A stretch of 64,000 nucleotides of DNA, from positions 36,126 to 100,125 of the forward strand of contig JAFYHN010000108.1 of the NCBI GenBank assembly GCA_017539165.1, in the 5' to 3' direction. The notes beneath the pieces were generated by a model. The model was not told where the DNA came from. It ran no database searches and was given only the letters and a program-made list of their open reading frames with translations. Each line of letters starts with the position of its first letter. Within the stretch, counting starts at the first letter, position 1. Source of the stretch: Eubacterium sp. GTDB lineage: Bacteria; Bacillota; Clostridia; Lachnospirales; Lachnospiraceae. Below are positions 53,781-63,866 of this stretch, piece by piece. The translations under genes were made by a program, and so were the position numbers.

Positions 53781-54197
53781 ATGAAGATAGATAGTATACA
53801 GAACGGAATCGTACTTGATCATATCACAGCAGGTAATGCGATGAAGATATATTATGATCTGGGACTTGATAAACTTGACTGTGGTGTTGCAATGATGCAG
53901 AATGTGAAGTCCGAGAAGATGGGCAAGAAAGATATCATAAAGGTTGATAAAGGTGAATATGATATAAACCTTGATGTTATCGGATATATCGATCCGGGTG
54001 TTACTGTAAGTATCATCAAGGATGGAGTTACAGTTGAAAAGAAGAAGGTTGATCTTCCTAAAAGACTGGTGAATATCAAGAAGTGTAAAAATCCTCGTTG
54101 CATAACAGCGATCGAGCCTAACATTCCACACATTTTCAATCTGACAGATCCTAAGAAGAGAATCTACAGATGTGAATACTGTGAGGCAGATAAATAA
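53781..54197 (+). CDS. pyrI: Aspartate carbamoyltransferase regulatory chain
   Basis: 138 residues. N-terminal allosteric domain (GIVLDHITAGNAMKIYYDLG) that binds nucleotides and C-terminal zinc domain with four cysteines (CKNPRC and CEYC). It forms the dodecamer with PyrB. 78 bases after pyrB, behind AAAGGAG. Confidence 0.95.
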   Translation: MKIDSIQNGIVLDHITAGNAMKIYYDLGLDKLDCGVAMMQNVKSEKMGKKDIIKVDKGEYDINLDVIGYIDPGVTVSIIKDGVTVEKKKVDLPKRLVNIKKCKNPRCITAIEPNIPHIFNLTDPKKRIYRCEYCEADK

Positions 54198-54211
54198 ATG
54201 ATTAGTTAGTA

Positions 54212-54246
54212 AATCCACATTCTGATGCAAAGAATGTGGATTTTTT
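54212..54246 (+). terminator. Terminator after pyrI
   Basis: AATCCACATTC/GAATGTGGATT perfect 11-bp stem with a nine-base loop and TTTTTT. Confidence 0.92.
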
Positions 54247-54303
54247 GCGTCGTTCACTAAGTAAATATGTCGTTTATCAGAAAAAGATACATTCTTTACA
54301 AAA

Positions 54304-54399
54304 CCAGTAAAGAGTAGTAAAATGTTTTCAAACTAGTAAAAACCAGTAAAAGAATTCTAAACCAGTAAAGACTAGTAAAAAAATTATTGAACCAGTAAA
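54304..54399 (+). repeat. Iteron-like array of seven (C/G)(C/T)AGTAAA units
   Basis: Copies begin at 54304, 54314, 54333, 54343, 54362, 54372 and 54392. Spacing alternates 10, 19, 10, 19, 10, 20 bases, so paired half-sites one helical turn apart repeat every 29 bases. Variants are CCAGTAAA (four), CTAGTAAA (two) and GTAGTAAA (one). The array ends in the ribosome site of the ATPase gene. This is the geometry of iterons or of an operator for cooperative binding, not of CRISPR. Confidence 0.85.
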
Positions 54400-54413
54400 A
54401 GGAGGTGGCTATT

Positions 54414-55448
54414 GTGGCAGCTAATCCATATACTAGAATGTTTGGAAAAGAACCTAAGCAGTCTATATCAAGAGAGTCAGATGTTGCTAGAATTGTAGAT
54501 ACATTTAGTGATGAAGATTATTCTGAACAGTTTTATATAGTTACAGGAGTACGTGGTTCTGGAAAAACGGTATTTATGACGGATGTGGCCAATCAGTTAA
54601 AGAAGAAAAAAGATTGGATCGTTATAGAACTAAATTCAGAGATGAATCTTCTAGAAGATTTTGCTTCCAAACTTTCAAGCGAACGACAGTTGATAGAGGG
54701 TTTTAAAAGTGCAAAGATTAATCTGTCATTTTTTGGATTCGGACTGGAAATCACAGGGGAACCTCCGATTACAAATATTGAGGTTGCTATTGCACGAATG
54801 TTAGAAAGTGTAAAAAAACAAAAAAAACGGGTTCTTATAGCAATAGATGAAGTATATAACAGCAAATCTATGCGTGAATTTTCGAGTGCATATCAGATAT
54901 TAATAAGAAATGATCTTCCGATATTTTTAATAATGACAGGTTTGTTTGAAAATGTAGAAGAGTTGCAGAGACAGAAGAATCTAACATTTTTGCTTAGAAC
55001 CCCGAAGGTTATTCTTTCACCACTTAATACGGTAAGAATGGCCGACAATTACGAAAAAACATTAGGTGTTGATAGAGATAAAGCTCTTAGAATGGCAGAA
55101 ATAACGAAGGGTTATTCATATGCATTTCAGTTGCTTGGTTATTATTCATGGGAGAATAGTGGCAAGTATGAAGAAGTGTTGGATGAGGTAAAACATTATC
55201 TGGAAGATACGGTATATGAAAAAATATGGAGTGAAATGTCACGTAGAGATAAGATGGTAGCAAAAGCTATAGCAAAGAGTGAGAATGGAAAAGTATTAGA
55301 AATCAGAAAAATAATGGACATTTCAAATGATGAATTTAATCCGTATAAAAAGAGACTTGAAAAAAAAGGACTGATAACCAAAGAATATGGATATGTAAAT
55401 TTTGCATTACCTATGTTTAAAGAGTTTGTGCTAGAACAAAGTATTTAA
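54414..55448 (+). CDS. Orc1/Cdc6-like AAA ATPase with C-terminal winged helix
   Basis: 344 residues from GTG 54414, about nine bases after AAAGGAGGT. Walker A GVRGSGKT (45-52), Walker B VLIAIDEVYN near 135, an IFLIMTGLFENV sensor-1 strand, a lid region, and a C-terminal helix-turn-helix-like part (NGKVLEIRKIMDISNDEF, KRLEKKGLITKEYGYV). This is the arrangement of archaeal-type Orc/Cdc6 and MoxR-unlike STAND-related ATPases, found sporadically in clostridia. Base use is AT-rich compared with pyrB. The role is unknown; the adjacent iterons suggest self-regulation or an origin-like function. Confidence 0.75.
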   Translation: MAANPYTRMFGKEPKQSISRESDVARIVDTFSDEDYSEQFYIVTGVRGSGKTVFMTDVANQLKKKKDWIVIELNSEMNLLEDFASKLSSERQLIEGFKSAKINLSFFGFGLEITGEPPITNIEVAIARMLESVKKQKKRVLIAIDEVYNSKSMREFSSAYQILIRNDLPIFLIMTGLFENVEELQRQKNLTFLLRTPKVILSPLNTVRMADNYEKTLGVDRDKALRMAEITKGYSYAFQLLGYYSWENSGKYEEVLDEVKHYLEDTVYEKIWSEMSRRDKMVAKAIAKSENGKVLEIRKIMDISNDEFNPYKKRLEKKGLITKEYGYVNFALPMFKEFVLEQSI

Positions 55449-55464
55449 ATTGATGAAAAATATA

Positions 55465-55495
55465 TTGACTCTCACGTTCCGTCATAGGCTAGGAT
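55465..55495 (+). promoter_or_regulatory. MerR-type promoter with 19-bp spacer
   Basis: -35 TTGACT (55465-55470), 19-base spacer, -10 TAGGAT (55490-55495). The long spacer and the ACGTTCCGT dyad inside it are hallmarks of promoters twisted open by MerR proteins. It drives the MerR gene itself. Confidence 0.85.
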
Positions 55496-55523
55496 ATCTC
55501 TATCAAGAGACAGGAGGACTATA

Positions 55524-56369
55524 ATGAAAACAGTTAAAGAAGTGTCGAAGCTTACGGGTATCTCAGTGCGCACGCTTCACTACTATGATGAAATAGGGCT
55601 TTTTAAACCAACAGAAGTTACAGAAGCAGGATACAGGTTTTATGACGATAAAGCCATAGAGAAGCTGGGACAGATTCTTGTTTTTCGTGAGCTGGATCTT
55701 TCGCTTGCGGATATAAAACTCATTATGGAGAATCCGGATCTTGACAGAAAGAGTGTGTTGGCAAAACAGCGGGAAATGTTGTGTTTAAAACAGCAACGGA
55801 TTAAGCGTATTATTGCCACACTGGACGATATGTTGAGAGGAGATAGTAATATGGACTTTACAGTATTTGATGAGACGGAACTAAGAACTATGTTTTCTGA
55901 TATGCTCAGTAATATGGATGAATCACAGAAGCAGATTTTCATTGATCATTACGGAAGCATTGAAGAATGGGAGAAGCATATGATCGAAAGTGCTTCTGAT
56001 GAGAAGGTTCAGAAAAACTATGCAAAGATTGTTGAGTGGTATGGAGATAAGGATGCAGTTAAAGAATCTATAAAGAGTGCGCCGAAATCAGAAGTGTTCG
56101 CTGCATATCAGAAGAGAATGGACGATATTCAGAAGAAACTGGCAGATAAGAAGGGAACAGATGTTAATTCTTTTGAAGTTCGAAAACTGATCGGTGAATA
56201 TGACTTCGTTGCAAAACAGCTCTATCAGGTTAAAGACGCAAAATCCCTTTTGCTGGATATCGCTAAAGGATATCAGGAGAATGTAGAATTAGCGAAAGGA
56301 GTTGACGGTGTTTATGGAGATGGAGCCGCCAAATATATAGGAGAAGCGATAGAAGCTTTTTATAAGTAG
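55524..56369 (+). CDS. MerR-family regulator with TipAS ligand-binding domain
   Basis: 281 residues. MerR DNA-binding part (VKEVSKLTGISVRTLHYYDE, IGLFKPTEVTEAGYRFY), a dimerisation helix, then a TipAS antibiotic-recognition domain (about 150-280, IDHYGSIEEWEKHM and FVAKQLYQVKDAKSLL). TipA-like proteins sense thiopeptides and other drugs. The only gene visible in the unit is the regulator itself; no efflux gene follows. AGGAGG lies before the ATG. Confidence 0.92.
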   Translation: MKTVKEVSKLTGISVRTLHYYDEIGLFKPTEVTEAGYRFYDDKAIEKLGQILVFRELDLSLADIKLIMENPDLDRKSVLAKQREMLCLKQQRIKRIIATLDDMLRGDSNMDFTVFDETELRTMFSDMLSNMDESQKQIFIDHYGSIEEWEKHMIESASDEKVQKNYAKIVEWYGDKDAVKESIKSAPKSEVFAAYQKRMDDIQKKLADKKGTDVNSFEVRKLIGEYDFVAKQLYQVKDAKSLLLDIAKGYQENVELAKGVDGVYGDGAAKYIGEAIEAFYK

Positions 56370-56377
56370 TTAGGTAT

Positions 56378-56414
56378 GATGACAGTTGAAATCTGATTTC
56401 AACTGTCATCTTTT
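56378..56414 (+). terminator. Terminator after the MerR gene
   Basis: A 16-bp perfect inverted repeat, GATGACAGTTGAAATC then T then its complement, followed by TTTT. Confidence 0.88.
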
Positions 56415-56500
56415 AGGTTCTATATAAACTTTTTAAAAATGTGATATGTATCGAAAAAATGTTATATTTCAATATTTCTACATTATTGGTATTTTTAGGT

Positions 56501-56520
56501 CGTACCATATGACAGGTACG
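56501..56520. promoter_or_regulatory. Inverted repeat CGTACC-n8-GGTACG, possible operator
   Basis: It lies about 40-60 bases before the start of the glucanotransferase-phosphorylase gene, in an otherwise AT-rich leader. A perfect 6-bp dyad could be the site of a sugar-responsive regulator. Nothing else was recognised in 56415-56560. Confidence 0.35.
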
Positions 56521-56560
56521 TGGAAAGCACATAATACTAGGAAAAGTGAGGTACAATGTT

Positions 56561-59500
56561 TTGTCGGACACAAGAGTAAAAAACAACGATCTAGTGAAGA
56601 ATGAGAAGTATAACGGAGATACAAGAGGGGCAGGGGTTCTTCTTTCTATCTCAAGCCTTCCATCACCTTACGGAATAGGAACTATGGGAGATGCAGCATG
56701 CAGATTCATAGACAAGCTTGCCGATACCGGATTCAGTTACTGGCAGGTTCTTCCTATAGGTCCAACCAGTTTTGGGGACAGTCCGTATCAGTCGTTCTCT
56801 GTTTTTGCAGGCAATCCTTATTTTATCGATCTGGATATCCTTATATCCGAGGGACTGCTTGAAAGAAAAGATGTGGATGATATTGATTGGTTTGATGCAC
56901 CGGACAGAGTGTCATACGAGAAACTTTGGGCATACAGATATATCGTGCTCAGAAAAGCATATGACAAGGCAGTGGAATGCGGCATTACAAACGGTGAGGA
57001 TTATGTGACTTTCAAAAAGGAAAATGCATTTTGGCTTGAAGACTATTCTCTGTATATGGCCTGCAAGAATCATTTTGATAACAAAGAATGGCTTCTCTGG
57101 GATGAGGATATAAGATTCAGAGACCCTGCTGCAGTAAAGGCATACAAGGAATCAATGGCATCGGATATAGAGTACTGGTGTTTCCTTCAGTATGAGTTCT
57201 ATAAACAGTGGGCAGAGATGAAGCTTTATGCAGAGCAGAGACATATAAGCATCATTGGAGATATTCCAATATATGCTGCGCTTGATAGTTCAGATGTCTG
57301 GGCCAACAGAGATGTGTTCCAGTTGGATGAGGCAGGCAGACCAATCGATGTTGCAGGATGTCCTCCTGACTACTTCTGTTCATATGGTCAGAAGTGGGGT
57401 AACCCTCTCTATGCTTGGGACAAGATTGAGTCTACTGGATTTGACTGGTGGAAAAAGAGAATTGAAGTAGGTGCCAGGCTCTTTAATGTAATAAGGATAG
57501 ATCATTTTATCGGATTTGTAAGATACTATACGATTCCGTACGATAAAGATCCGAAAGAAGGATGTTATAAGAAGGGTCCGGGAATGAGGCTTATCAGAGC
57601 GCTGGATGAAGCGAGAGGTAAGTGTGCTATCATCGCCGAAGATCTTGGAGATACTACAAAGGAAGTTGATGATACACTTCTTGAGTCTGGATATGCGGGA
57701 ATGAAACTTATTGAGTTTGCATTTGACAGTGGACCTCATAATAAACATCTGCCACATAATATTACCAGAAATAATGTTGTATATGGTGGAACTCATGATA
57801 ATGAAACGCTTCTGGGATTCTGTAAAAATATGAACGAGCAGGATTACAGATTTGCACTGGATTATACAGGAGCTAAAGATGCGGAAGGTCTCCTGGAAGA
57901 GTTGTACAGGATTGCATTTAACAGTATTGCAGATACAGTGATATTCCAGATGCAGGATCTTCTCCGTCTTGGAAATGAAGCAAGGATGAATAAACCGTCA
58001 ACAATAGGAAATAACTGGAGGTGGCGTATGCTTGAGAATCAGTATAGCCCTGAAGTTACAGATAAATTCGCAAAGCTTATATATACATCCGGAAGAAAGA
58101 AGCAGGAAAGAAAAGTTCTGGAAGAATACATCTCCGAAAGGACCGGAAGAGAAGTTTCCATAGCAGATCTTTCAAATGAAGAACTGTATGTGCACATTCT
58201 CGGACTTTGTCAGAAGAAAGCGGAGGAAAGAGTCAGACCGAATAACAGACAGATCGGAAAGAGAAAATTGTATTATATATCAGCGGAATTCCTGATCGGA
58301 AAGCTGATGGGAAATAATCTTATTAACCTTGGGCTGTATGATGAGATTGCTTCTGAGCTTGAGGAGGCTGGAAAAAGTCTTGCTGAGATAGAAGAGCTTG
58401 AGGCTGAGCCATCTCTCGGTAACGGTGGTCTGGGACGACTTGCTGCATGCTTCCTGGATTCTATTGCGACGCTCGGACTTAATGGTGACGGAATAGGACT
58501 TAACTATCATCTGGGGCTTTTTAAACAGATGTTCAAGAACCATCTTCAGGATGAAAATGTCAATCCATGGATAGATGATAAGAGTTTTCTGATAAAGAAA
58601 TCAAATCGTTACAAGGTTTCATTCGGGGACTTCGATGTTGAGTCTTCACTCTATGATATATCTGTTACGGGATACAACAATATAACGAATAAACTGCATC
58701 TCTTTGATCTGGACAGCGTTGATGATTCTATAGTTAAGGAAGGAATCAGTTTTGATAAGACAGATATAGAGAAGAATCTGACACTGTTCCTTTATCCTGA
58801 TGACAGTGACGAGGAAGGTAATCTTCTTCGTATATATCAGCAGTACTTTATGGTAAGTAATGCAGCACAGTTTATACTTGAGGAAGCTGTGGAAAGAGGA
58901 AGTAATCTTCATGATCTCGCAGATTATGTTGCAATACAGATAAATGATACTCATCCATCTATGGTTATTCCGGAATTGATAAGACTTCTGGTTGAAAAGG
59001 GAATGGAGAAGAGTGAGGCAGCTTGGATCGTATCAAGAGTATGCGCTTATACTAACCACACAATCCTTTCAGAAGCACTTGAGAAGTGGCCTATAAAATA
59101 TATAGAGAAAGTGGCTCCTCAGATTGTTCCGATCATAAGATACCTCGATGAACAGGTTAGAGAGAAGTTCGATGATGAATCGGTTTATATCATTGATGAT
59201 GAAGACCGTGTTCATATGGCTCATATGGATATTCATTACGGAAGCAGCGTAAATGGAGTTGCATATCTTCATACAGAGATCCTGAAGAACAGCGAGCTCA
59301 GCAACTTCTATGCATTATATCCTGAGAAGTTTAACAACAAGACGAACGGTATAACATTTAGAAGATGGCTTCTTCATGCCAACCATGAACTGGCTCGATA
59401 TATAGAAGAGAAGATCGGAAGTGAATACAGACGTGATGCTGCAGCACTTGAGAATCTTCTCAGATATGAGAATGATATGACTGTTCTCGATGAACTGCTT

Positions 59501-60382
59501 AAGATAAAGAAAAACAATAAGGAAAAACTGGCAGATTACATCTTCGAGAAAGAAGGTGTTAAGATAAATCCTGATTCGATATTTGATATCCAGGTTAAGA
59601 GACTTCATGAGTATAAGAGACAGCAGTTAAATGTCCTCTACGGAATCCATAAATATCTTGAGATCAAGAGAGGAATCCTGCCACCTACACCTATCACAAT
59701 GATATTTGGTGCGAAGGCAGCGCCTGCTTATACTATAGCGAAGGACATAATTCACCTCATACTTTGTATGCAGGAACTTACTGCAAATGACCCTGAAGTG
59801 AGCCCTTATCTCAGAATAGTAATGCTGGAAAACTACAATGTTACATATGCTGAGAAAGTAATTCCGGCGTCAGACATTTCCGAGCAGATATCGCTTGCTT
59901 CTAAAGAGGCCTCGGGAACAGGTAATATGAAGTTCATGCTGAACGGAGCGGTTACTCTCGGAACTATGGATGGAGCGAATGTGGAGATAAGAGATCTTGT
60001 TGGAGATGACAATATCTACATATTCGGTGAAGACAGCGACACTGTTATTGAGAGATACGAGAGAGGCGATTATTCTTCGAAGGAATACTATGAAAGTGAC
60101 GAAGTCCTGAAGGAAACTGTAGATTTTATTATCGGAGATGAGATGATATCAATCGGTGATAAGGAATGCCTTACAAGACTTTATAATGAGCTTCTGAATA
60201 AAGACTGGTTTATGACATTTCCGGATTTTGAAGATTATCTGAAAGTAAAGGATACAGCGTTCAGAGACTATGACAACAGATATCTCTTCGCTAGAAAGAT
60301 GCTGATCAATATAGCTAAGTCTGGTTTCTTTTCATCAGACAGAACTATCGCTGAGTACAATCGTGATATCTGGAAACTATAA
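56561..60382 (+). CDS. Fused 4-alpha-glucanotransferase (GH77) and glycogen phosphorylase (GT35)
   Basis: 1273 residues from TTG 56561, eight bases after GTGAGGT (a GTG in that site would add five residues). Residues about 20-510 are MalQ-like: [20 protein letters not shown], nucleophile Asp in [10 protein letters not shown] near 314, acid Glu in [11 protein letters not shown] near 360, Asp in [11 protein letters not shown] near 412. From about 515 it is phosphorylase: [37 protein letters not shown], and PLP-binding Lys near 1124 in [14 protein letters not shown]. The frame is continuous. Joining debranching-limit transfer with phosphorolysis would channel maltodextrin ends to glucose-1-phosphate. 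Confidence 0.95.
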   Translation: MSDTRVKNNDLVKNEKYNGDTRGAGVLLSISSLPSPYGIGTMGDAACRFIDKLADTGFSYWQVLPIGPTSFGDSPYQSFSVFAGNPYFIDLDILISEGLLERKDVDDIDWFDAPDRVSYEKLWAYRYIVLRKAYDKAVECGITNGEDYVTFKKENAFWLEDYSLYMACKNHFDNKEWLLWDEDIRFRDPAAVKAYKESMASDIEYWCFLQYEFYKQWAEMKLYAEQRHISIIGDIPIYAALDSSDVWANRDVFQLDEAGRPIDVAGCPPDYFCSYGQKWGNPLYAWDKIESTGFDWWKKRIEVGARLFNVIRIDHFIGFVRYYTIPYDKDPKEGCYKKGPGMRLIRALDEARGKCAIIAEDLGDTTKEVDDTLLESGYAGMKLIEFAFDSGPHNKHLPHNITRNNVVYGGTHDNETLLGFCKNMNEQDYRFALDYTGAKDAEGLLEELYRIAFNSIADTVIFQMQDLLRLGNEARMNKPSTIGNNWRWRMLENQYSPEVTDKFAKLIYTSGRKKQERKVLEEYISERTGREVSIADLSNEELYVHILGLCQKKAEERVRPNNRQIGKRKLYYISAEFLIGKLMGNNLINLGLYDEIASELEEAGKSLAEIEELEAEPSLGNGGLGRLAACFLDSIATLGLNGDGIGLNYHLGLFKQMFKNHLQDENVNPWIDDKSFLIKKSNRYKVSFGDFDVESSLYDISVTGYNNITNKLHLFDLDSVDDSIVKEGISFDKTDIEKNLTLFLYPDDSDEEGNLLRIYQQYFMVSNAAQFILEEAVERGSNLHDLADYVAIQINDTHPSMVIPELIRLLVEKGMEKSEAAWIVSRVCAYTNHTILSEALEKWPIKYIEKVAPQIVPIIRYLDEQVREKFDDESVYIIDDEDRVHMAHMDIHYGSSVNGVAYLHTEILKNSELSNFYALYPEKFNNKTNGITFRRWLLHANHELARYIEEKIGSEYRRDAAALENLLRYENDMTVLDELLKIKKNNKEKLADYIFEKEGVKINPDSIFDIQVKRLHEYKRQQLNVLYGIHKYLEIKRGILPPTPITMIFGAKAAPAYTIAKDIIHLILCMQELTANDPEVSPYLRIVMLENYNVTYAEKVIPASDISEQISLASKEASGTGNMKFMLNGAVTLGTMDGANVEIRDLVGDDNIYIFGEDSDTVIERYERGDYSSKEYYESDEVLKETVDFIIGDEMISIGDKECLTRLYNELLNKDWFMTFPDFEDYLKVKDTAFRDYDNRYLFARKMLINIAKSGFFSSDRTIAEYNRDIWKL

Positions 60383-60413
60383 GGGAATTAACTTGATTGA
60401 ACGCAAAAATCTT

Positions 60414-60442
60414 TTGACAGAGCATAGGTCATATTAGATAAT
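60414..60442 (+). promoter_or_regulatory. Strong promoter of the YesN/YesM-type operon
   Basis: Perfect -35 TTGACA (60414-60419), 17 bases, -10 GATAAT (60437-60442). Transcription would begin near 60449, inside the hairpin that follows. Confidence 0.8.
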
Positions 60443-60476
60443 AATAAGGTAAGTCGGTATTCGGCTTACCTTATTA
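60443..60476 (+). terminator. Hairpin at the 5' end of the regulator transcript (or terminator of the preceding gene)
   Basis: AATAAGGTAAG pairs with CTTACCTTATT (11 bp), extended by CG/CG inside, loop GTATT. The T run after it is poor. It could end the phosphorylase transcript or cap the new mRNA with a stem-loop. Confidence 0.6.
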
Positions 60477-60535
60477 ATTCATATGATCATTCGATTCGTG
60501 TTAAGTGCGGATTGAAACAGTTGTTTGGGGGCTGT

Positions 60536-62068
60536 ATGTACAAATTACTTATAGTAGATGATGAAAAAATCGAAAGAAATGGAATCAAATATCTTCTGGA
60601 AGAAGGAAAGCTTGAGCTGGAGATATATGAGGCAGTCAATGGAAAGGATGCTCTGGAATTCTTGAGTAAGACCAGAGTCGATATTCTACTGACGGATGTG
60701 AAGATGCCATTTATTGATGGTATAGAACTTATACGTCAGGCTGCTCCTCTCTATCCTGATATGAAGATTATCATATTCAGCGGGTACAGTGAATTCGAGT
60801 ATGCTAAGTTTGCAATGAAGATGGGAGTGGAGGACTATGTTCTGAAGCCTGTCGATCCGGAAGAATTCGCAGCAACCATGAATAAGGTGATAGGAGAGCT
60901 GGATGAGATAAGCCTGAAGCAGGAGTATGAGCAGGAAAGCCGTGAATATATAGGAAAACATTTCCTGTACCAGATGGTGTATGGCAATCTCAGCAATGAA
61001 GAACTGGATAAGTCGAAGAATATTCTTGATGAAGATATCCTTGCGTTTCACAGGATGATACTTCTTGAAACGGATAAGGAATTTTTCGGAAGGGTTGGAA
61101 ATGCCATCGAAGATGAGATTAAAACTGCAGTAGAAGAACGTGCAAGATATCTGAATCTGAATTCTCAGCAATGTCTTCTTTTCCTCGAAGATAAAGACGG
61201 ATCTTGCGAAGAACGGTGTGACGCGCTTCATGCGATGGCAGACAGACTTATAAGTCTGCTCAAGACTAATTACGGTGAGACGGCATATGTTGCTATAAGC
61301 GAAGCCTTTGACCCGGATGCGGCTTCCGTTGCGGAACATTTTAAGGTTCTGGAAGGGTTGATGCAGGAGAAGTTTTATACTACCGGAAGGTTTGTATTTG
61401 AACAACAGGATGAGACTTGTGGAAGTGAAGTTGCTGAGATAGAGAATGATACCCTGATGAAACAGATCAAGCAGGATGTCAGAATGAAAGATATTCTGAA
61501 TCTGAGGACGCATTTTGGAGAATTATCTGAGAAGTATACAGGGAAGAATGCGTATTCTCAGGTATATGTTAAGTTTGTTTTTTCAAATCTGCTGAAAGAG
61601 TTCTATGACAACATGCCTGACGCTGACGAGATGCAGCAGAGTAGAGAGATAGAGCGTATATATTGTACGAACACATTTGATGAGATTAAGGAGATAATGC
61701 TGGCGAATATCGATAAGCTTGAGAAGATATTCGGCAGAAATCCACAGATGATTCACAGAGAGATTGAAGATATCAAACAGTATATCTATGATAATTATGA
61801 TAAGGATCTGAGTGTAAATGACCTGGCAGACAAGGTGTATATGGCGCCGAGTTATCTGTCATTTGTATTTAAGAATGAAACAGGTCAGAATCTCAGTAAG
61901 TTTATAAAAGCATATCGAATGGAGAAGGCTAAAGAGATGCTGGAAACAACTCATAAGAAAGTTGTTACCATCAGTAATGAGGTCGGATACGAAAATGTTT
62001 CTTATTTCTGTCAGAGTTTCAGGGAATATTTTGGTGTGAGTCCTCAGAAGTTCAGAGACCAGGGGTAA
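60536..62068 (+). CDS. YesN-type response regulator with AraC DNA-binding domain
   Basis: 510 residues from ATG 60536 behind TTGGGGG. Receiver (LLIVDDEKIERNG, phospho-Asp in ILLTDVKMPFIDG near 55, LKPVDPEE), a long middle region, and two AraC-type helix-turn-helices at the end (NDLADKVYMAPSYLSFVFKN, VGYENVSYFCQSFREYFG). It is paired with the kinase gene four bases downstream. Such systems control carbohydrate uptake operons; the target is outside the window or is the phosphorylase fusion. Confidence 0.93.
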   Translation: MYKLLIVDDEKIERNGIKYLLEEGKLELEIYEAVNGKDALEFLSKTRVDILLTDVKMPFIDGIELIRQAAPLYPDMKIIIFSGYSEFEYAKFAMKMGVEDYVLKPVDPEEFAATMNKVIGELDEISLKQEYEQESREYIGKHFLYQMVYGNLSNEELDKSKNILDEDILAFHRMILLETDKEFFGRVGNAIEDEIKTAVEERARYLNLNSQQCLLFLEDKDGSCEERCDALHAMADRLISLLKTNYGETAYVAISEAFDPDAASVAEHFKVLEGLMQEKFYTTGRFVFEQQDETCGSEVAEIENDTLMKQIKQDVRMKDILNLRTHFGELSEKYTGKNAYSQVYVKFVFSNLLKEFYDNMPDADEMQQSREIERIYCTNTFDEIKEIMLANIDKLEKIFGRNPQMIHREIEDIKQYIYDNYDKDLSVNDLADKVYMAPSYLSFVFKNETGQNLSKFIKAYRMEKAKEMLETTHKKVVTISNEVGYENVSYFCQSFREYFGVSPQKFRDQG

Positions 62069-62071
62069 TAA

Positions 62072-63826
62072 ATGAACGGAATAAGGCTTAAGCTAGCGAA
62101 TATGTCCTTCAGAAGAAAAAGCCTGCTTTTCATTTTGGTGATAAGCATTGTTCCGCTTCTGATAATGGGTATTTTTTCCTACATAGTCTCCAGACGCAAT
62201 CTGGTGGAACGTGAGCGGACCAATATGAGGGACTACATGTCACAGGCTATCCTGGGCATGGAGAATAAAATAGATATTTACAATAACCTGTCTGATTATA
62301 TTGCTTATAACCAGACTATTTCGAACGTGATCGGATATAAGTATGACAGTTCTGAGTATACGAGTTCATTTGAAGTGTATAAGGAACTGAGAGATGTTGT
62401 GGATCCGCTGCTGTCGGGTGTTAAGTACTTCAATCGTGACATGCGCATTCTTACGATATATGTAGATTCTGATATCGTAAAGCATGACAGCACTATCGCA
62501 CCGCTGAGTGAGGTGGAGAATGAAGCGTGGAAGATGAAACTTAGTCAGAGTGCTGACAGTGATATCTATTGGTTTGTAGATGAGGCGAAAAAGAAAGCTT
62601 TTCTTGTAAGACGTATGCCGCTTTTGGAAGAACTGAAAAGCGAAGGATATCTCTATATAGAGGTGGAATATGACTCGCTATTTGAGATGTTTTCCAAAAT
62701 GGAAAGTGGTAAATATGGAGTTGTTATCTATGATGAAGACGGAAATGAAGTATATTCATTTGAATCATTTGATGATGAAAGATATGTTCTTGATTCCGCA
62801 GTAATGTATAAGGGGATATCTTCTGATGAAAATAAGAGAAATTACAAGATAAAAAGTGATGGTACGAGATTTACAGTAGTTAAAAAGAATACCAGGCAGG
62901 GATGGACGGCGGCGATATATAAACCGGATTCGGTCATCAATATGTCTATCAGATCTATCATAAGTGTGGTAATAGTTGTTTCGCTTGTGTGTATCATTAT
63001 CGCGTCACTTGTTGCCACTATAGTGTCCCGAAAGTATGTGGGTACTATTGAGACGCTGACCGACAATATGAAAGCTGTCGAGGCCGGAGATTATGAGGTT
63101 AAGATACATAGCGATTCAAAGGATGAGATCGGAACGCTTATCCGAGGATTCGGAAACATGGTTGATAGGATCAACACATTGATCAATGAAGTATACAAGG
63201 GCAAGCTTTCGCAGAAGGAAGCGGAGATGAAGGCTCTTCAGGCGCAGATCAATCCGCACTTCCTATATAATTCACTTTCGCTGATCAACTGGAAAGCGAT
63301 AGAGGCGAAACAGCCGGATATCAGCCGTATAACACTGCTCCTTTCAAAGTTTTATAGAACATCACTTAATAAGGGCAAGAATATCACTTCGATAAAAGAT
63401 GAGATAAGTAATATTCAGTCATATATAGATATTCAGCTGATGATGCATGATAATGGATTTGATGTTGAATACGATATATCACAGGATATAATGGATTATT
63501 CTATACCGAACCTGCTTCTTCAGCCACTGATAGAGAATGCTATCGACCACGGAATAGATATCAAGACCGATGGTCGCGGACTGATCAAGATAACTGGCAA
63601 GATGGAACAGGAAGGTATAATAAAGCTGACAGTATCCGATAACGGACTGGGAATGCCGGAGGATGTGGCTCAGCAGATACTTACCGAAGGCTCGAAAGGC
63701 TACGGAGTAAAAAATGTAAATGACAGAATAAAACACTTCTACGGAGAAGAATATGGAATCACCGTGGAAAGTGAAGAAGGCAGGGGAACCGATATCACAA
63801 TACTTATCCCCGCACTGTCGATGTAG
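62072..63826 (+). CDS. YesM-type sensor histidine kinase
   Basis: 584 residues. Membrane helices near 17-37 and 293-315 flank a ~255-residue external dCache-like sensor. HAMP follows (about 315-370), then the His_kinase domain with phospho-acceptor in LQAQINPHFLYNSL near 394, and an ATPase domain (PNLLLQPLIENAIDHGID, VSDNGLGMP, GYGVKNVNDRIKHFYG). It partners the YesN-like regulator. Confidence 0.93.
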   Translation: MNGIRLKLANMSFRRKSLLFILVISIVPLLIMGIFSYIVSRRNLVERERTNMRDYMSQAILGMENKIDIYNNLSDYIAYNQTISNVIGYKYDSSEYTSSFEVYKELRDVVDPLLSGVKYFNRDMRILTIYVDSDIVKHDSTIAPLSEVENEAWKMKLSQSADSDIYWFVDEAKKKAFLVRRMPLLEELKSEGYLYIEVEYDSLFEMFSKMESGKYGVVIYDEDGNEVYSFESFDDERYVLDSAVMYKGISSDENKRNYKIKSDGTRFTVVKKNTRQGWTAAIYKPDSVINMSIRSIISVVIVVSLVCIIIASLVATIVSRKYVGTIETLTDNMKAVEAGDYEVKIHSDSKDEIGTLIRGFGNMVDRINTLINEVYKGKLSQKEAEMKALQAQINPHFLYNSLSLINWKAIEAKQPDISRITLLLSKFYRTSLNKGKNITSIKDEISNIQSYIDIQLMMHDNGFDVEYDISQDIMDYSIPNLLLQPLIENAIDHGIDIKTDGRGLIKITGKMEQEGIIKLTVSDNGLGMPEDVAQQILTEGSKGYGVKNVNDRIKHFYGEEYGITVESEEGRGTDITILIPALSM

Positions 63827-63833
63827 TTATTAC

Positions 63834-63865
63834 GCAGGATTCAGATTTGAATCCTGCTTTTTTTT
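63834..63865 (+). terminator. Terminator after the kinase gene
   Basis: Perfect 9-bp stem GCAGGATTC/GAATCCTGC with a six-base loop and eight T. Confidence 0.95.
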
Positions 63866-63866
63866 A

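Noticed and set aside
54304-54399. CRISPR array
   Set aside because: Units are only eight bases with alternating 10- and 19-base spacing and AT-rich, non-unique gaps; no cas genes are nearby.
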